The notes under the pieces: model-generated
Seen by the model: only the letters and a program-made list of their open reading frames with translations
Told to the model about the DNA's origin: nothing
Database searches by the model: none
Position numbers and translations under genes: made by a program
Source: Armatimonadota bacterium
GTDB taxonomy: Bacteria > Armatimonadota > UBA5829 > DTJY01
Direction: 5' to 3'
DNA length: 46,609 bases
Assembly: GCA_025358205.1 (NCBI GenBank)
Contig: JANYKG010000047.1
Span: 1 to 46,609, forward strand
Shown here: positions 35,180 to 43,485 of the stretch, piece after piece
Layout: each line of letters starts with the position of its first letter
Position numbering within the stretch: the stretch's first letter is position 1

Positions 35180-36637
35180 ATGAGAAGAACTAAAATAATC
35201 TGCACAATCGGACCTGCCTCTCAATCGCCGGAGATGCTCAAGAGTCTGGGCGAGGCCGGTATGAATGTGGCGCGCCTGAACTTTTCGCACGGCACCAAAG
35301 AAGAACACGCCAAGCGTATAACGGACATCCGCGCGATGGAGAAAGAGCTTGGGATGCCGATTGCGGTTCTGCAGGATCTGCCCGGCCCTAAGATACGAAC
35401 CGGGCCTATGGCGGAACCGACGGACCTGGCTCCAGGCCAGAGGTTTGTATTCACTACTAGGGACGTGCCGGGAAATGCCGGCGAGATCACACTGCCCTAC
35501 CCCGAGCTGATTGAACAGGCAAAACCTGATCAACTTGTGTTCGTGGCCGACGGTGAACTGGAGTTCCTGGTGGAGTCAGTAACCGCCACGGATATGGTCA
35601 CGCGAGTGGTGGTCGGCGGTCCCATGTCCGGCCGCAAGGGCGTGAACATGCCGGGCGCGCGGATGAATCTGCCGTCCGTCACGGAGAGTGATATCGAGGA
35701 CCTGCAGTTCGGCATTGCGAACGACGTAGACTGGGTGGCGGCATCATTCATCCGATGCGCGTCGGACCTGCAGCCGGTGCGCGAGGTTATCAAGGGTTCC
35801 GGCAAGCGCGTACTCCTCATTGCCAAGATTGAGAAAAGCGAGGCTGTTGAGGACATTGACGCGATCATCGAGGCCGCCGACGCTATTATGGTAGCGCGCG
35901 GTGATCTGGGCGTAGAGATGCCGCTGGAGCAGGTGCCCATCGTGCAGAAGCAGATCATCCGCAAGTGCAACAACGCGGGCAAACCTGTGATCACGGCCAC
36001 GCAAATGCTGGAATCCATGACGAACAACCGCCGACCGACACGCGCTGAAGTGACCGATGTGGCAAACGCCATCTTCGACGGATCGGACGCAGTGATGCTC
36101 TCAGGCGAGACGGCAGTGGGGGCGTTCCCAATCGAGACGGTCTGCATGATGTCGCGAGTGGCAGCCGCCGCAGAATCCGCGCTGAATTACCGAAAATTGC
36201 TGCAGGAGAGAGCCGCAGCCGCAACGAAGACTGTAACAGAGGCTATCGCGATGGCGACGGCGGAGATCGCGCAGGACCTTGGGGCCGCAGCGATTGTCAC
36301 ACCTACGTCGTCCGGGGCAACCGCGCGGGCTGTATCCAAGTTCAGGCCCCAGGCGCCGATACTCGCTGCCGCGATGTTCGAGAATACATATCGGCAACTC
36401 GCGTTATCATGGGGTGTCTATCCAATACTGGTGGTCCCAAGCCGAAACACCGACGACATGATTGACCAGGCGGTGGCGGGCGCAACTCAGGTCGGACTCG
36501 TTAAGGACGGCGATACTGTAGTGCTGACAGCGGGCATACCGGCTGGGGTGCCTGGGCGCACAAACCTGATTAAGGTTCACACCGTAGGCCAGTCCGTAGG
36601 CGGACAGAATTACCGTGAACTGCATCCTGACAAATAG
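35180..36637 (+). CDS. pyk: Pyruvate kinase
   Basis: A 485-residue glycolytic enzyme converting phosphoenolpyruvate and ADP to pyruvate and ATP. The A/B/A/C domain order is complete: RTKIICTIGPASQSPEML and NVARLNFSHGT (ADP-binding loop), the B lid (LVEHV region of residues about 70-170), IAKIEKSEAVEDIDAI with the catalytic lysine, VARGDLGVE with the magnesium ligands, ITATQMLESM, and DGSDAVMLSGETAVGAFPIE. The C-terminal regulatory domain (VTPTSSGATARAVSKFRP) is present. ATG 35180 is the start; the ribosome site is weak (TATAGG). The gene is expressed from the promoter at 35120 and is followed 16 nt later by the FtsB-like gene. Confidence 0.97.
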   Translation: MRRTKIICTIGPASQSPEMLKSLGEAGMNVARLNFSHGTKEEHAKRITDIRAMEKELGMPIAVLQDLPGPKIRTGPMAEPTDLAPGQRFVFTTRDVPGNAGEITLPYPELIEQAKPDQLVFVADGELEFLVESVTATDMVTRVVVGGPMSGRKGVNMPGARMNLPSVTESDIEDLQFGIANDVDWVAASFIRCASDLQPVREVIKGSGKRVLLIAKIEKSEAVEDIDAIIEAADAIMVARGDLGVEMPLEQVPIVQKQIIRKCNNAGKPVITATQMLESMTNNRRPTRAEVTDVANAIFDGSDAVMLSGETAVGAFPIETVCMMSRVAAAAESALNYRKLLQERAAAATKTVTEAIAMATAEIAQDLGAAAIVTPTSSGATARAVSKFRPQAPILAAAMFENTYRQLALSWGVYPILVVPSRNTDDMIDQAVAGATQVGLVKDGDTVVLTAGIPAGVPGRTNLIKVHTVGQSVGGQNYRELHPDK

Positions 36638-36653
36638 GCTTAGTGGCGATATC

Positions 36654-37109
36654 ATGCCAAAAAAACAGACAACGAAACGCCCGAAAACAAGACGAATGCG
36701 CACGAAGCGGACCAAGGCGCCAAAGCTGCTGCGAGTCCTGCTCGTGCTCACGCTGCTCGCTGCCGGCGGTTACTGCCTCAAGGCTACCGTGTGCAAACTG
36801 GCCAGACCGTATCTGATCTCCCACAGCGAATCGCAGGAGATCGTGGCGCTGCAGAAGCAAATAGCTTCGGCAAATATCGAAAACATCCAGCTCAAGCGGG
36901 AGTCCGAATTGATGGGAACTCCGCAGGGCAAAGAGGCTGAAGCCCGCAAGTTGGGTTGGGTGAAGAAGGGCGAAGTGGCGTTGGTGGTTCAGCAACCGGA
37001 TCAGTCGAGGTTGTTGCAGGAACAGGCGGAAGCCATGAAGGAAACCTTCTGGCAATCCGCCGGCAAGAAGCTGGTAGGAGTATTCGCCCGCACGGATTCT
37101 ACACATTAG
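36654..37109 (+). CDS. FtsB/DivIC-like membrane protein
   Basis: A 151-residue protein: a Lys/Arg-rich N-terminus (KKQTTKRPKTRRMRTKRTKA), one membrane helix (LLRVLLVLTLLAAGGYCLKA), a short coiled coil (SQEIVALQKQIASANIENIQ) and then EARKLGWVKKGEVALVV, the typical GWVxxGE end of the septum formation initiator family (FtsB/DivIC). Such proteins form the FtsQLB complex in cell division. A longer C-terminus (residues about 120-151) is extra. ATG 36654 is preferred over GTG 36615, which overlaps pyk. The location between pyk and mfd supports cotranscription with pyk. Confidence 0.8.
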   Translation: MPKKQTTKRPKTRRMRTKRTKAPKLLRVLLVLTLLAAGGYCLKATVCKLARPYLISHSESQEIVALQKQIASANIENIQLKRESELMGTPQGKEAEARKLGWVKKGEVALVVQQPDQSRLLQEQAEAMKETFWQSAGKKLVGVFARTDSTH

Positions 37110-37117
37110 CTCGCGGG

Positions 37118-37136
37118 TAATGCTATAATAGCATTA
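37118..37136 (+). promoter_or_regulatory. Extended -10 promoter inside a palindrome, upstream of mfd
   Basis: TGCTATAAT at 37121-37129 is an extended -10 element with a perfect TATAAT; no -35 box lies 17 nt upstream. The box is in the centre of the inverted repeat TAATGC-TATAATA-GCATTA (37118-37136), so a dimeric regulator could cover it. The mfd start is about 98 nt downstream. Confidence 0.6.
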
Positions 37137-37227
37137 ACATACTGGAAATCAGGGTTTTGGACGTGTGCCCCCCGGGGCGCCGCGCCAAAGCCCTTTTCGG
37201 CGTTTGGCCGGATATGGGCGGTAGTAG

Positions 37228-40200
37228 ATGAATATGGAAAAGATAACAAAACTGCTGAGGGAAACAACTCAGCTTCAAGATGTCCTCAAAATGATGGACT
37301 GCGGCATCGGCGTGGAGGTCGAGGGACTGGCCTCGCCTGCGAAGTGCATGGTCATAGCCGCCGTGCAGCAGGATATGCCGCGCCCGATCCTGATCGTGAC
37401 CTACAACTACGAGCAGGCCGAGCGGATATGCGAGGACATCTCGGCGATAGTGGGTGAAGAAACGGACATCCTGCTGGTGCCGCCTGCGGACAGCATGATC
37501 TACCAGTCGGGAGACACCGATTTCGACATCATCGGCAAGCGGCTGACCGCACTCGCCCGACTCCAGGACGGCAAACCCTGCATTGTGATCGCGCCGATCG
37601 CGGCTGTGCTCCAGCGCACCGTCCCGCCCGATACGCTTGCGTCCCACCGCATACGCATTGAGAAGGGCAGCGAGCTTGACCTTGATGAAACGCTGCTGAA
37701 ACTAGTTTCCCTGGGCTACGAACGCTCGGATATGGTGCAACGGCAGGGCGAGTTCAGTCGGCGCGGCGGCATACTGGACGTTTTTCCATCCACCAGCGAC
37801 TCCCCGATACGTATAGAGTTCTTCGGCGACGAGGTGGATAGCATCCGCCTGTTTGAGGTGGAATCGCAACGGTCTTCCGTCCACCTCGATGTTGCGGACA
37901 TCTCGCCTGCGCGCGAACTGCTGCTGGATCAGGACAAGGCTGATGCCGCTGCCGATGAGCTGGCCGAACTGCTTACCTCCGAGGTAGCCAATCTGAAGCA
38001 AGAAGTCAGCCCGGCTGTTGCAGAACGACTGGACGAGAATGTGAAGAACGCCATCGTCCAATTGCGGAACCTGGCATATTTCGATGGTATAGAATACTAT
38101 TTTCCGGTAGTCTACCCCCAGGAAACCTGCATGCTGGACTACCTGCCGGCGGATGCGCTGGTGATTGTGGACGAGCCGCACCAGATAGCATCGCATTGGG
38201 AGGAACTGCACGAAGAACTGCTGGAATCACTGAACGCGCGAGTCATGCGCGGTGATGCCATCGCGCTCCCATCAGACCACGTAGCGCCGTTCAACAAGGC
38301 CGCCGCGCACCTCCGGCAAAGAGGGCGAAACCTGATCCTCACAATGCTGCACAGACAGTCATCGTGGCTGGATACCGAGAACCGCGTGACGATGTCCGCA
38401 GCCCCGATGGACACGTTCGGCGGGCAGATAGACATATTGATCGAACAACTCGGCACGTGGCTGGCAAACGACTGTAGGGTTGTGCTGGTCTCCCATCAAC
38501 CGCACCGGATTGTGGAGATACTGACCGAGCACAAGCTGCCGACCACGCCGGTGGAAGACCTGCCCAGCGGCGGCAAAGGCATCTACGTACTGGAAGGTGT
38601 CCTGCGATCCGGCTTCAAGCTCATTGATGCCCGCCTGATGGTGGCCACGGACTCCGAGATGTTCGGGCTGCGCAGTTCGTACCGCCCAAGGAAATCGTAC
38701 AAGAAAGGTGTTGCCATATCGTCGCTGCTGGAACTCAATGAAGGCGACTATGTGGTTCACATCCACCACGGCATAGGCCGATACCAGGGTCTGACGCGGC
38801 TGACCGGCACAAGCGGCGAGAAGGACTATCTGCTGCTGGAGTACTCCGGCGCGGACAAGCTGTACGTGCCTGCCGACCAGATAGACCGCGTGCAGAAGTA
38901 CATCGGCGCGGATGACGCACAACCCACAATACACCGACTCGGCGGCACGGAATGGGCGCGGGCAACCAAGAAAGTCAAAGACTCTGTGCGCCAGATGGCG
39001 GTGGAGCTAGTGCAGCTCTACGCGGTGCGGCAGTCACAGGAGGGCTACAGTTTCTCGCCCGATACCCCTTGGCAGCAGGAGATGGAATCGTCATTCGAGT
39101 ACCAGGAGACGCCCGATCAGTTGGAGGCCATCCAGGAAGTGAAGCAAGACCTGGAAGCGCCGAAGCCGATGGACCGCTTGATCTGCGGCGACGTGGGCTA
39201 CGGCAAGACAGAGGTCGCGATCCGCGCGGTCTTCAAGGCTGTGAACGACGGCAAGCAGGTAACCATCCTCTCGCCGACGACCGTTCTGGCACAGCAGCAC
39301 TACAACACATTCCGCGAACGGTTCGCTGCATTCCCGGTGAAAGTGGCCATGCTCAGCCGCTTCTGCTCGCGCGCGGAACAGAAGGCTACCGTGGAGGGCC
39401 TGCGGACGGGCGAGGTGGATGTGGTGATAGGCACGCACAGGCTGCTCTCCAAGGACATCGAACTGCGAGACCTGGGGCTTGTTGTCGTTGACGAGGAGCA
39501 GCGGTTCGGTGTGGCGCACAAGGAACGGCTCAAACAGCTTCGGACGAGCGTGGACGTGCTCACTCTGACCGCGACCCCGATACCGAGGACACTTCATATG
39601 TCGCTATCGGGCATACGCGACATGACCGTGATAAACGATCCGCCCGAGGGCCGGACGCCCATCAAGACCGCCTGTCGAGAGTACGACGACGAGTTGGTGC
39701 GCGACGCGATACTCCGCGAACTGGACCGCGATGGACAGGTCTTCTATGTCCACAACCGCGTAGAGAGCATAGAGCACGTAGCCGAGCATGTGAGGAAGCT
39801 GGTTCCATATGCCAAGGTGGTGGTAGGACACGGGCAGATGCATGAGGACGAGCTTGAAAAGGTGATGATCGAGTTCTCTGAGAAGAAGTACGACGTACTC
39901 GTCTGCACCACCATCATCGAGAGCGGTCTGGACATACCGAACGTGAACACCATCATCATCAACAATGCGGACAAGCTAGGGCTGGCGCAGCTCTACCAGC
40001 TCAGGGGTAGGGTGGGGCGGTCGAACCGTCAGGCATACGCGTACCTGCTGTACAAAACCGACCTGATGATGACGGAAACAGCGACGAAACGGCTTCAGGC
40101 TATCCGCGAGTTCTCCGATCTGGGGTCGGGATTCCGTATTGCGCTGAGAGATTTGGAGATACGCGGCGCGGGGAATCTGCTGGGCGCCGAACAGCATGGG

Positions 40201-40752
40201 CACATGGCGGCGGTGGGGTTCGACATGTACTGCCAACTGCTGTCCGAAGCGATTCAGGAGGTCAAAGGCGAAGAACCGAGACGGCCTGACCTTCCGCCCG
40301 TTGACCTGCCGATGGACGCGCACATTCCGGTGAAGTACATCCCGACCGAGTCGCTGCGGCTATCCTTCTACAAGAAGATGACGGCGGTGCGCGATGAGAA
40401 GGACGTGGATCAGTTGGCCGACGAGATCAAAGACCGGTTCGGCGAACTGCCCAAACCCGTTAGGAACTCGATGGACATACTACGGCTGCGATTGAAGGCC
40501 GCGAGCGTGGGGCTGGCGTCCATATCCGTGGACCGGCGGCAGGTGATCGCCAAGTTCGCGACCGGCATCAGGCTCGCGCCCGACGTGGCGAGAGAGCTGA
40601 AGAAGAAGTACGAGGGCTGCGTGTTCCAGGGCGACAAGATCATGATACACGCGGAGACGCCCAGAGTGCTGAAGTTGATCGGCTACATCATGGACGATCT
40701 ACCAGCAGCGCTGGAGGAATCCAAGGCGCTTTACCTGGCGCAGTTGTATTAG
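37228..40752 (+). CDS. mfd: Transcription-repair coupling factor Mfd
   Basis: A 1174-residue DNA translocase, full length for the family (E. coli 1148). The N-terminal UvrB-homology module spans residues 1 to about 340 (PADSMIYQSGD, RRGGILDVFPS). The RNA polymerase interaction domain is near 500 (GDYVVHIHHGIGRYQGL). The motor follows with Walker A GDVGYGKTEVA at about 654, DEEQRFGV at about 753, LTATPIPRTLHMSLSG, and GLDIPNVNTIII and QLRGRVGRS in the second RecA lobe. The autoinhibitory TRCF domain ends it. Mfd removes RNA polymerase stalled at DNA damage and recruits UvrA. The ATG follows a 98-nt leader of high GC. Confidence 0.98.
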   Translation: MNMEKITKLLRETTQLQDVLKMMDCGIGVEVEGLASPAKCMVIAAVQQDMPRPILIVTYNYEQAERICEDISAIVGEETDILLVPPADSMIYQSGDTDFDIIGKRLTALARLQDGKPCIVIAPIAAVLQRTVPPDTLASHRIRIEKGSELDLDETLLKLVSLGYERSDMVQRQGEFSRRGGILDVFPSTSDSPIRIEFFGDEVDSIRLFEVESQRSSVHLDVADISPARELLLDQDKADAAADELAELLTSEVANLKQEVSPAVAERLDENVKNAIVQLRNLAYFDGIEYYFPVVYPQETCMLDYLPADALVIVDEPHQIASHWEELHEELLESLNARVMRGDAIALPSDHVAPFNKAAAHLRQRGRNLILTMLHRQSSWLDTENRVTMSAAPMDTFGGQIDILIEQLGTWLANDCRVVLVSHQPHRIVEILTEHKLPTTPVEDLPSGGKGIYVLEGVLRSGFKLIDARLMVATDSEMFGLRSSYRPRKSYKKGVAISSLLELNEGDYVVHIHHGIGRYQGLTRLTGTSGEKDYLLLEYSGADKLYVPADQIDRVQKYIGADDAQPTIHRLGGTEWARATKKVKDSVRQMAVELVQLYAVRQSQEGYSFSPDTPWQQEMESSFEYQETPDQLEAIQEVKQDLEAPKPMDRLICGDVGYGKTEVAIRAVFKAVNDGKQVTILSPTTVLAQQHYNTFRERFAAFPVKVAMLSRFCSRAEQKATVEGLRTGEVDVVIGTHRLLSKDIELRDLGLVVVDEEQRFGVAHKERLKQLRTSVDVLTLTATPIPRTLHMSLSGIRDMTVINDPPEGRTPIKTACREYDDELVRDAILRELDRDGQVFYVHNRVESIEHVAEHVRKLVPYAKVVVGHGQMHEDELEKVMIEFSEKKYDVLVCTTIIESGLDIPNVNTIIINNADKLGLAQLYQLRGRVGRSNRQAYAYLLYKTDLMMTETATKRLQAIREFSDLGSGFRIALRDLEIRGAGNLLGAEQHGHMAAVGFDMYCQLLSEAIQEVKGEEPRRPDLPPVDLPMDAHIPVKYIPTESLRLSFYKKMTAVRDEKDVDQLADEIKDRFGELPKPVRNSMDILRLRLKAASVGLASISVDRRQVIAKFATGIRLAPDVARELKKKYEGCVFQGDKIMIHAETPRVLKLIGYIMDDLPAALEESKALYLAQLY

Positions 40753-40760
40753 AAAGATTA

Positions 40761-40775
40761 TCCGCTTCATGCGGA
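40761..40775 (+). promoter_or_regulatory. Small hairpin before the flavoprotein ribosome site
   Basis: TCCGC TTCAT GCGGA forms a 5-bp stem between the mfd stop and the GGAAGG at 40778. It is too short to terminate; it might affect translation of the next gene. Low weight. Confidence 0.25.
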
Positions 40776-40796
40776 CTGGAAGGTATGGATTTGAGA

Positions 40797-42074
40797 ATGG
40801 CGAAAGTGGTAGTAATAGGCGGCGGGGCCGGTGGAATGCTGGCGGCGGGGCGCGCGGCTGAGAACGGCGCGAAGGTCGTCCTCATCGAGAAGAACGGCGT
40901 GCTGGGCAAGAAGCTGCGCATCACCGGCAAGGGCCGCTGCAACCTGACGAACACCGCCGAGATGAGCGACTTCATCGCGGCTTTCGGTGCGAACGGCAAG
41001 TTCCTCTACAGCGCGTTCTCGCGGTTTCACGCCCAGGATATCAGGGATTTGTTGGAGGGGTTGGGCATGCCGACCAAGGTCGAGCGCGGCGGTCGCGTGT
41101 TCCCGGTCTCGGACGACGCGAACGAGGTCGCCGATACCCTTGAGCGGTGGCTGAAGAAACTGAGAGTGGATGTACGCAAAGGTGCGAAAGCAGAACGAAT
41201 CGTCACAGGCGAACATCCAACATCCAATTCCGGGAATCCGCAATCCGCAATCCGCAATCCGCAATGCGTGAGCGGTGTCAAGGTTTTTAGCGGGATCGTC
41301 CCGGCGGATGCAATCATCCTCGCAACCGGCGGGATCACCTACCCCAAGACCGGCTCCACCGGCGAGGGATACCGCATGGCGGCGGAGGTCGGGCACAAGA
41401 TCATCACGCCGGTGCCGTCGCTCTCCGCGCTCGAAACCAGCGACGGGTGGGTTTCCGCGCTCCAGGGTCTGAGCCTCAAGAACGTTCAGGCGACCATCTA
41501 CACGGGCGAGAAGAAGGTCGCTGAGGAGTTCGGCGAGATGCTCTTCACGCACTTCGGCGTCTCCGGGCCGATCATCCTCTCGCTCAGCAAGGTGTACGCG
41601 GAACTCAAGAAGAAGTCCGATGTGTCACTGACGATCAACCTGAAGCCCGCGCTGAGCCGGGAGCAGCTTGACGCACGGCTGACCGAGGACTTCAGGCAGA
41701 CGAAGATGTACAAGAACTATTTGCCCGAACTGCTGCCGAGAACGCTGATTCCGGTCTTTGCCGCGCTCAGCCGGGTGCCGGAAGAGACGCCCGTCAACCG
41801 CATCACGACCGTTCAACGCGCGAGGATGATAGACATGCTGCTGGGTCTGCGGCTGACCATCGCGGGCCAGAGATCCGTTGACGAGGCGATAGTGACTTCA
41901 GGCGGCATACCGATCAACCAGGTCAACCCAAGCACGATGGAATCCAAGCTGGTATCCGGGCTGTACCTGGCAGGCGAGATGATAGACATAGACGCGGTGA
42001 CCGGCGGGTATAATCTACAGGCCGCGTTCTCCACCGGCTGGGTGGCTGGGGACTCGGCATCTACAGGGCAGTAG
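40797..42074 (+). CDS. HI0933/BaiN-family FAD-dependent flavoprotein
   Basis: A 425-residue flavoprotein: VVVIGGGAGGMLAAGRAAENG (dinucleotide-binding loop), KNGVLGKKLRITGKGRCNLTN, ADAIILATGGITYPKTGSTG and the end DAVTGGYNLQAAFSTGWVAG, all diagnostic of the HI0933/YhiN/BaiN family. BaiN-type enzymes have been linked to bile-acid or related hydride transfer; most members have unknown substrates. An insertion at about residues 139-155 (encoded by 41212-41266) is a translated tandem repeat (EHPTSNSGNPQSAIRNPQ) absent from what I recall of the family, yet in frame. ATG 40797 is chosen; ATG 40785 is too close to GGAAGG and TTG 40791 is also possible. It follows mfd by 44 nt. Confidence 0.85.
   Translation: MAKVVVIGGGAGGMLAAGRAAENGAKVVLIEKNGVLGKKLRITGKGRCNLTNTAEMSDFIAAFGANGKFLYSAFSRFHAQDIRDLLEGLGMPTKVERGGRVFPVSDDANEVADTLERWLKKLRVDVRKGAKAERIVTGEHPTSNSGNPQSAIRNPQCVSGVKVFSGIVPADAIILATGGITYPKTGSTGEGYRMAAEVGHKIITPVPSLSALETSDGWVSALQGLSLKNVQATIYTGEKKVAEEFGEMLFTHFGVSGPIILSLSKVYAELKKKSDVSLTINLKPALSREQLDARLTEDFRQTKMYKNYLPELLPRTLIPVFAALSRVPEETPVNRITTVQRARMIDMLLGLRLTIAGQRSVDEAIVTSGGIPINQVNPSTMESKLVSGLYLAGEMIDIDAVTGGYNLQAAFSTGWVAGDSASTGQ
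41212..41266 (+). repeat. Tandem heptanucleotide repeat inside the flavoprotein gene
   Basis: AACATCC occurs twice (41212-41225), then a diverged unit, then four perfect copies of AATCCGC (41235-41262) and a broken fifth. The tract reads through in frame as GEHPTSNSGNPQSAIRNPQC. The same AACATCCAAC type occurs in intergenic DNA at about 43220 and 43273. Confidence 0.9.
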
Positions 42075-42175
42075 GAAGACCCAAGAAGTTTCTTTCACCA
42101 TGAAACCTGCCTTTGAATGAAAGGTTTGTGTGTGACCACAGAGTTGGTAGAATGTCACTGAAAGGTGGTGTTCTG

Positions 42176-42568
42176 ATGAAACGAATGATATTGGGATTGA
42201 TGTTAGTCTGTATGGTATTCGGCTTTGCGATTCCTCTGTTCGCCGCAGATCCCGGCGACGTGATCGTGGGCGACGATGTGGTGCTTCGGATCAGGTTCGC
42301 AGCGGGTGGTTACACGATTCAGGAGCGAGTGGACGGTGTCACTTATCGAATCAACCTCTGTCTGGGGGCCAAGCCTTTTGACCCGGCGTCCGTGCGAGTT
42401 ACACAGCAGAATGGTGAATGGGTGGTCATGATAGGCAATAGAATGATCATCACCGCTGACGAAGAGACAGCGAGATTCAACCACAGCACAACGAAGGAAC
42501 TGGCGACGACGTGGGCAAACAACCTGAAACGTGTTATCCCGCAGGCGAAAAACCAATCCACGGGATAA
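42176..42568 (+). CDS. Small secreted protein resembling the periplasmic N-terminal part of MscS-type proteins
   Basis: A 130-residue protein with a signal peptide (MKRMILGLMLVCMVFGFAIPLFA). The mature part reads GDDVVLRIRFAAGGYTIQERVDGVTYRI, then VVMIGNRMIITADEETARFNHSTTKELATTWANNLKRVIPQA. This pattern (LFxIR, SxxERAxAI-type helix, VTxxDAxxx, WAxxLRxxLP) is known to me from the periplasmic N-terminal segment of some mechanosensitive channels and related stand-alone proteins. No channel domain is present here. ATG 42176 has AAAGGTGG upstream, and a longer frame from 42113 has no signal peptide. Function unknown. A strong hairpin terminator follows at 42602. Confidence 0.65.
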   Translation: MKRMILGLMLVCMVFGFAIPLFAADPGDVIVGDDVVLRIRFAAGGYTIQERVDGVTYRINLCLGAKPFDPASVRVTQQNGEWVVMIGNRMIITADEETARFNHSTTKELATTWANNLKRVIPQAKNQSTG

Positions 42569-42601
42569 GGGCCGAAAGATAAAAGCTCAGATTACAACGT
42601 G

Positions 42602-42630
42602 AAAGGCCCGTCCATTTGGACGGGCCTTTT
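42602..42630. terminator. Strong bidirectional intrinsic terminator
   Basis: AAAGGCCCGTCC at 42602-42613 pairs perfectly with GGACGGGCCTTT at 42618-42629, loop ATTT, flanked by an A-run and a T-run. It separates the convergent secreted-protein gene (+) and the tRNA operon (-) and can terminate both. Confidence 0.9.
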
Positions 42631-42637
42631 CGCAAAC

Positions 42638-42715
42638 TGGGGCGAGAAATGGGACTTGAACCCACGGCCTCCAGGGCCACAACCTGGCGCTCTAACCAGC
42701 TGAGCTACTCCCGCC
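42638..42715 (-). tRNA. tRNA-His (GTG)
   Basis: The minus strand folds as a full cloverleaf: acceptor GCGGGAG with TTCTCGC, D arm AGCTCAGCTGGTTAGAGC, anticodon arm CCAGG-TTGTGGC-CCTGG (anticodon GTG) and T arm with TTCAAGT. An extra 5' G opposite the discriminator C marks histidine. CCA is encoded at the 3' end. It is the last of three tRNA genes in one operon. Confidence 0.95.
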
Positions 42716-42781
42716 ACGGCTACGCACAGTACAAAGATTTTTAGTATAGAGTACATAGACCCAGAGAACGCTCCGGTCATT

Positions 42782-42816
42782 GTTCTTTGTACTTTGTACT
42801 TCCGTACTGTGTATTT
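42782..42816. repeat. TACTTTG heptamer tandem repeat between tRNA genes
   Basis: Two TACTTTG units followed by TACTTCC and GTACTGTG copies. An inverted relative, CAGTACAAAG, is near 42728. It fills the 106-nt spacer between tRNA-Arg and tRNA-His and would be transcribed in the precursor. Confidence 0.7.
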
Positions 42817-42821
42817 GAATC

Positions 42822-42897
42822 TGGCGCCCCCGACAGGAATCGAACCTGTGGCCCACTGCTTAGAAGGCAGTTGCTCTATCCCCTGAGCTACGGAGGC
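42822..42897 (-). tRNA. tRNA-Arg (TCT)
   Basis: Minus-strand cloverleaf: acceptor GCCTCCG with CGGGGGC (one G-U pair), anticodon arm ACTGC-CTTCTAA-GCAGT (anticodon TCT), T arm CAGGTTCGATTCCTG, and an encoded CCA. 76 nt in length. Reads AGA/AGG arginine codons. Confidence 0.97.
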
Positions 42898-42900
42898 AGT

Positions 42901-42976
42901 TGGAGCGGGAGACGAGGCTCGAACTCGCGACATCCAGCTTGGAAGGCTAGCGCTCTACCAACTGAGCTACTCCCGC
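42901..42976 (-). tRNA. tRNA-Gly (TCC)
   Basis: Minus-strand cloverleaf: acceptor GCGGGAG with CTCCCGC, anticodon arm CTAGC-CTTCCAA-GCTGG (anticodon TCC; one A-G mismatch or G-U pair in the stem), T arm GAGTTCGAGCCTC, and an encoded CCA. First gene of the operon, 3 nt upstream of tRNA-Arg, 25 nt after the -10 box. Confidence 0.97.
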
Positions 42977-43001
42977 ATAATCACACACTAAGGCAGGAGG
43001 T

Positions 43002-43030
43002 ATTATACCCCCAAGAACGTTTTCTGTCAA
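43002..43030 (-). promoter_or_regulatory. Perfect consensus sigma-70 promoter of the tRNA operon
   Basis: On the minus strand TTGACA (43030-43025) and TATAAT (43007-43002) are separated by exactly 17 nt. Twelve of twelve positions match, as expected for a strong stable-RNA promoter. No GC-rich discriminator is obvious just after the -10 box. Confidence 0.92.
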
Positions 43031-43049
43031 GAAATGTTAGCCTCTAATG

Positions 43050-43350
43050 CAATTCAAGATTTCAGATTTGAGATTGCGGAAAGGGAGGCCCGGAGGAATT
43101 AGCCGCCGATTAGCGCGGATAGGAACATGCCGGAAATCAGATAGATAACAGCATCAAGACACGGGAACCGGGTTGGAACCAACCACCGAGTCACTGAGGA
43201 CACCGAGTCCAGAGGAGATCGGGAACATCCAACGTCCAATCATGTTACAGGCAGATCCGCCGGGGCGGACGCCCAACATCCAACCTTGAAGACGAACGAG
43301 GGCACAAGGATAATAAGTCCGGAATCCGGTCACGTATCACTCATCACGAA
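43050..43350. repeat. Mosaic of short-period repeats in the gene-free region 42977-43669
   Basis: Several unrelated repeat types lie side by side: AAGATTTCAGATTTGAGATT (about 43054), ACCACCGAGTCACTGAGGAC (about 43184, relative of the arms at 5773), AACATCCAACGTCCAAT (about 43223), CCCAACATCCAACCTTG (about 43272, relative of 41212), and TCACGTATCACTCATCAC (about 43330, identical to 2118). It is a landing zone or graveyard of the genome's repeat families. No gene is supported here. Confidence 0.7.
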
Positions 43351-43485
43351 GGGAACGCCACGATCTCCAATGATTAGCCCCGCTTGCACAAGGGTATAGT
43401 GTGGCTGAAACGCATTGCTGAGGTGCAGCCATTTCGCCGGAAACGGGCCTTGCGGGTATATATCTACTGCGCTCGAAAAAAAAAC

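Noticed and set aside
37141-37227. Possible small RNA in the GC-rich mfd leader
   Set aside because: GC-rich with CCCCCCGGGGCGCCGCG but no terminator or separate promoter; best read as a 5' leader.
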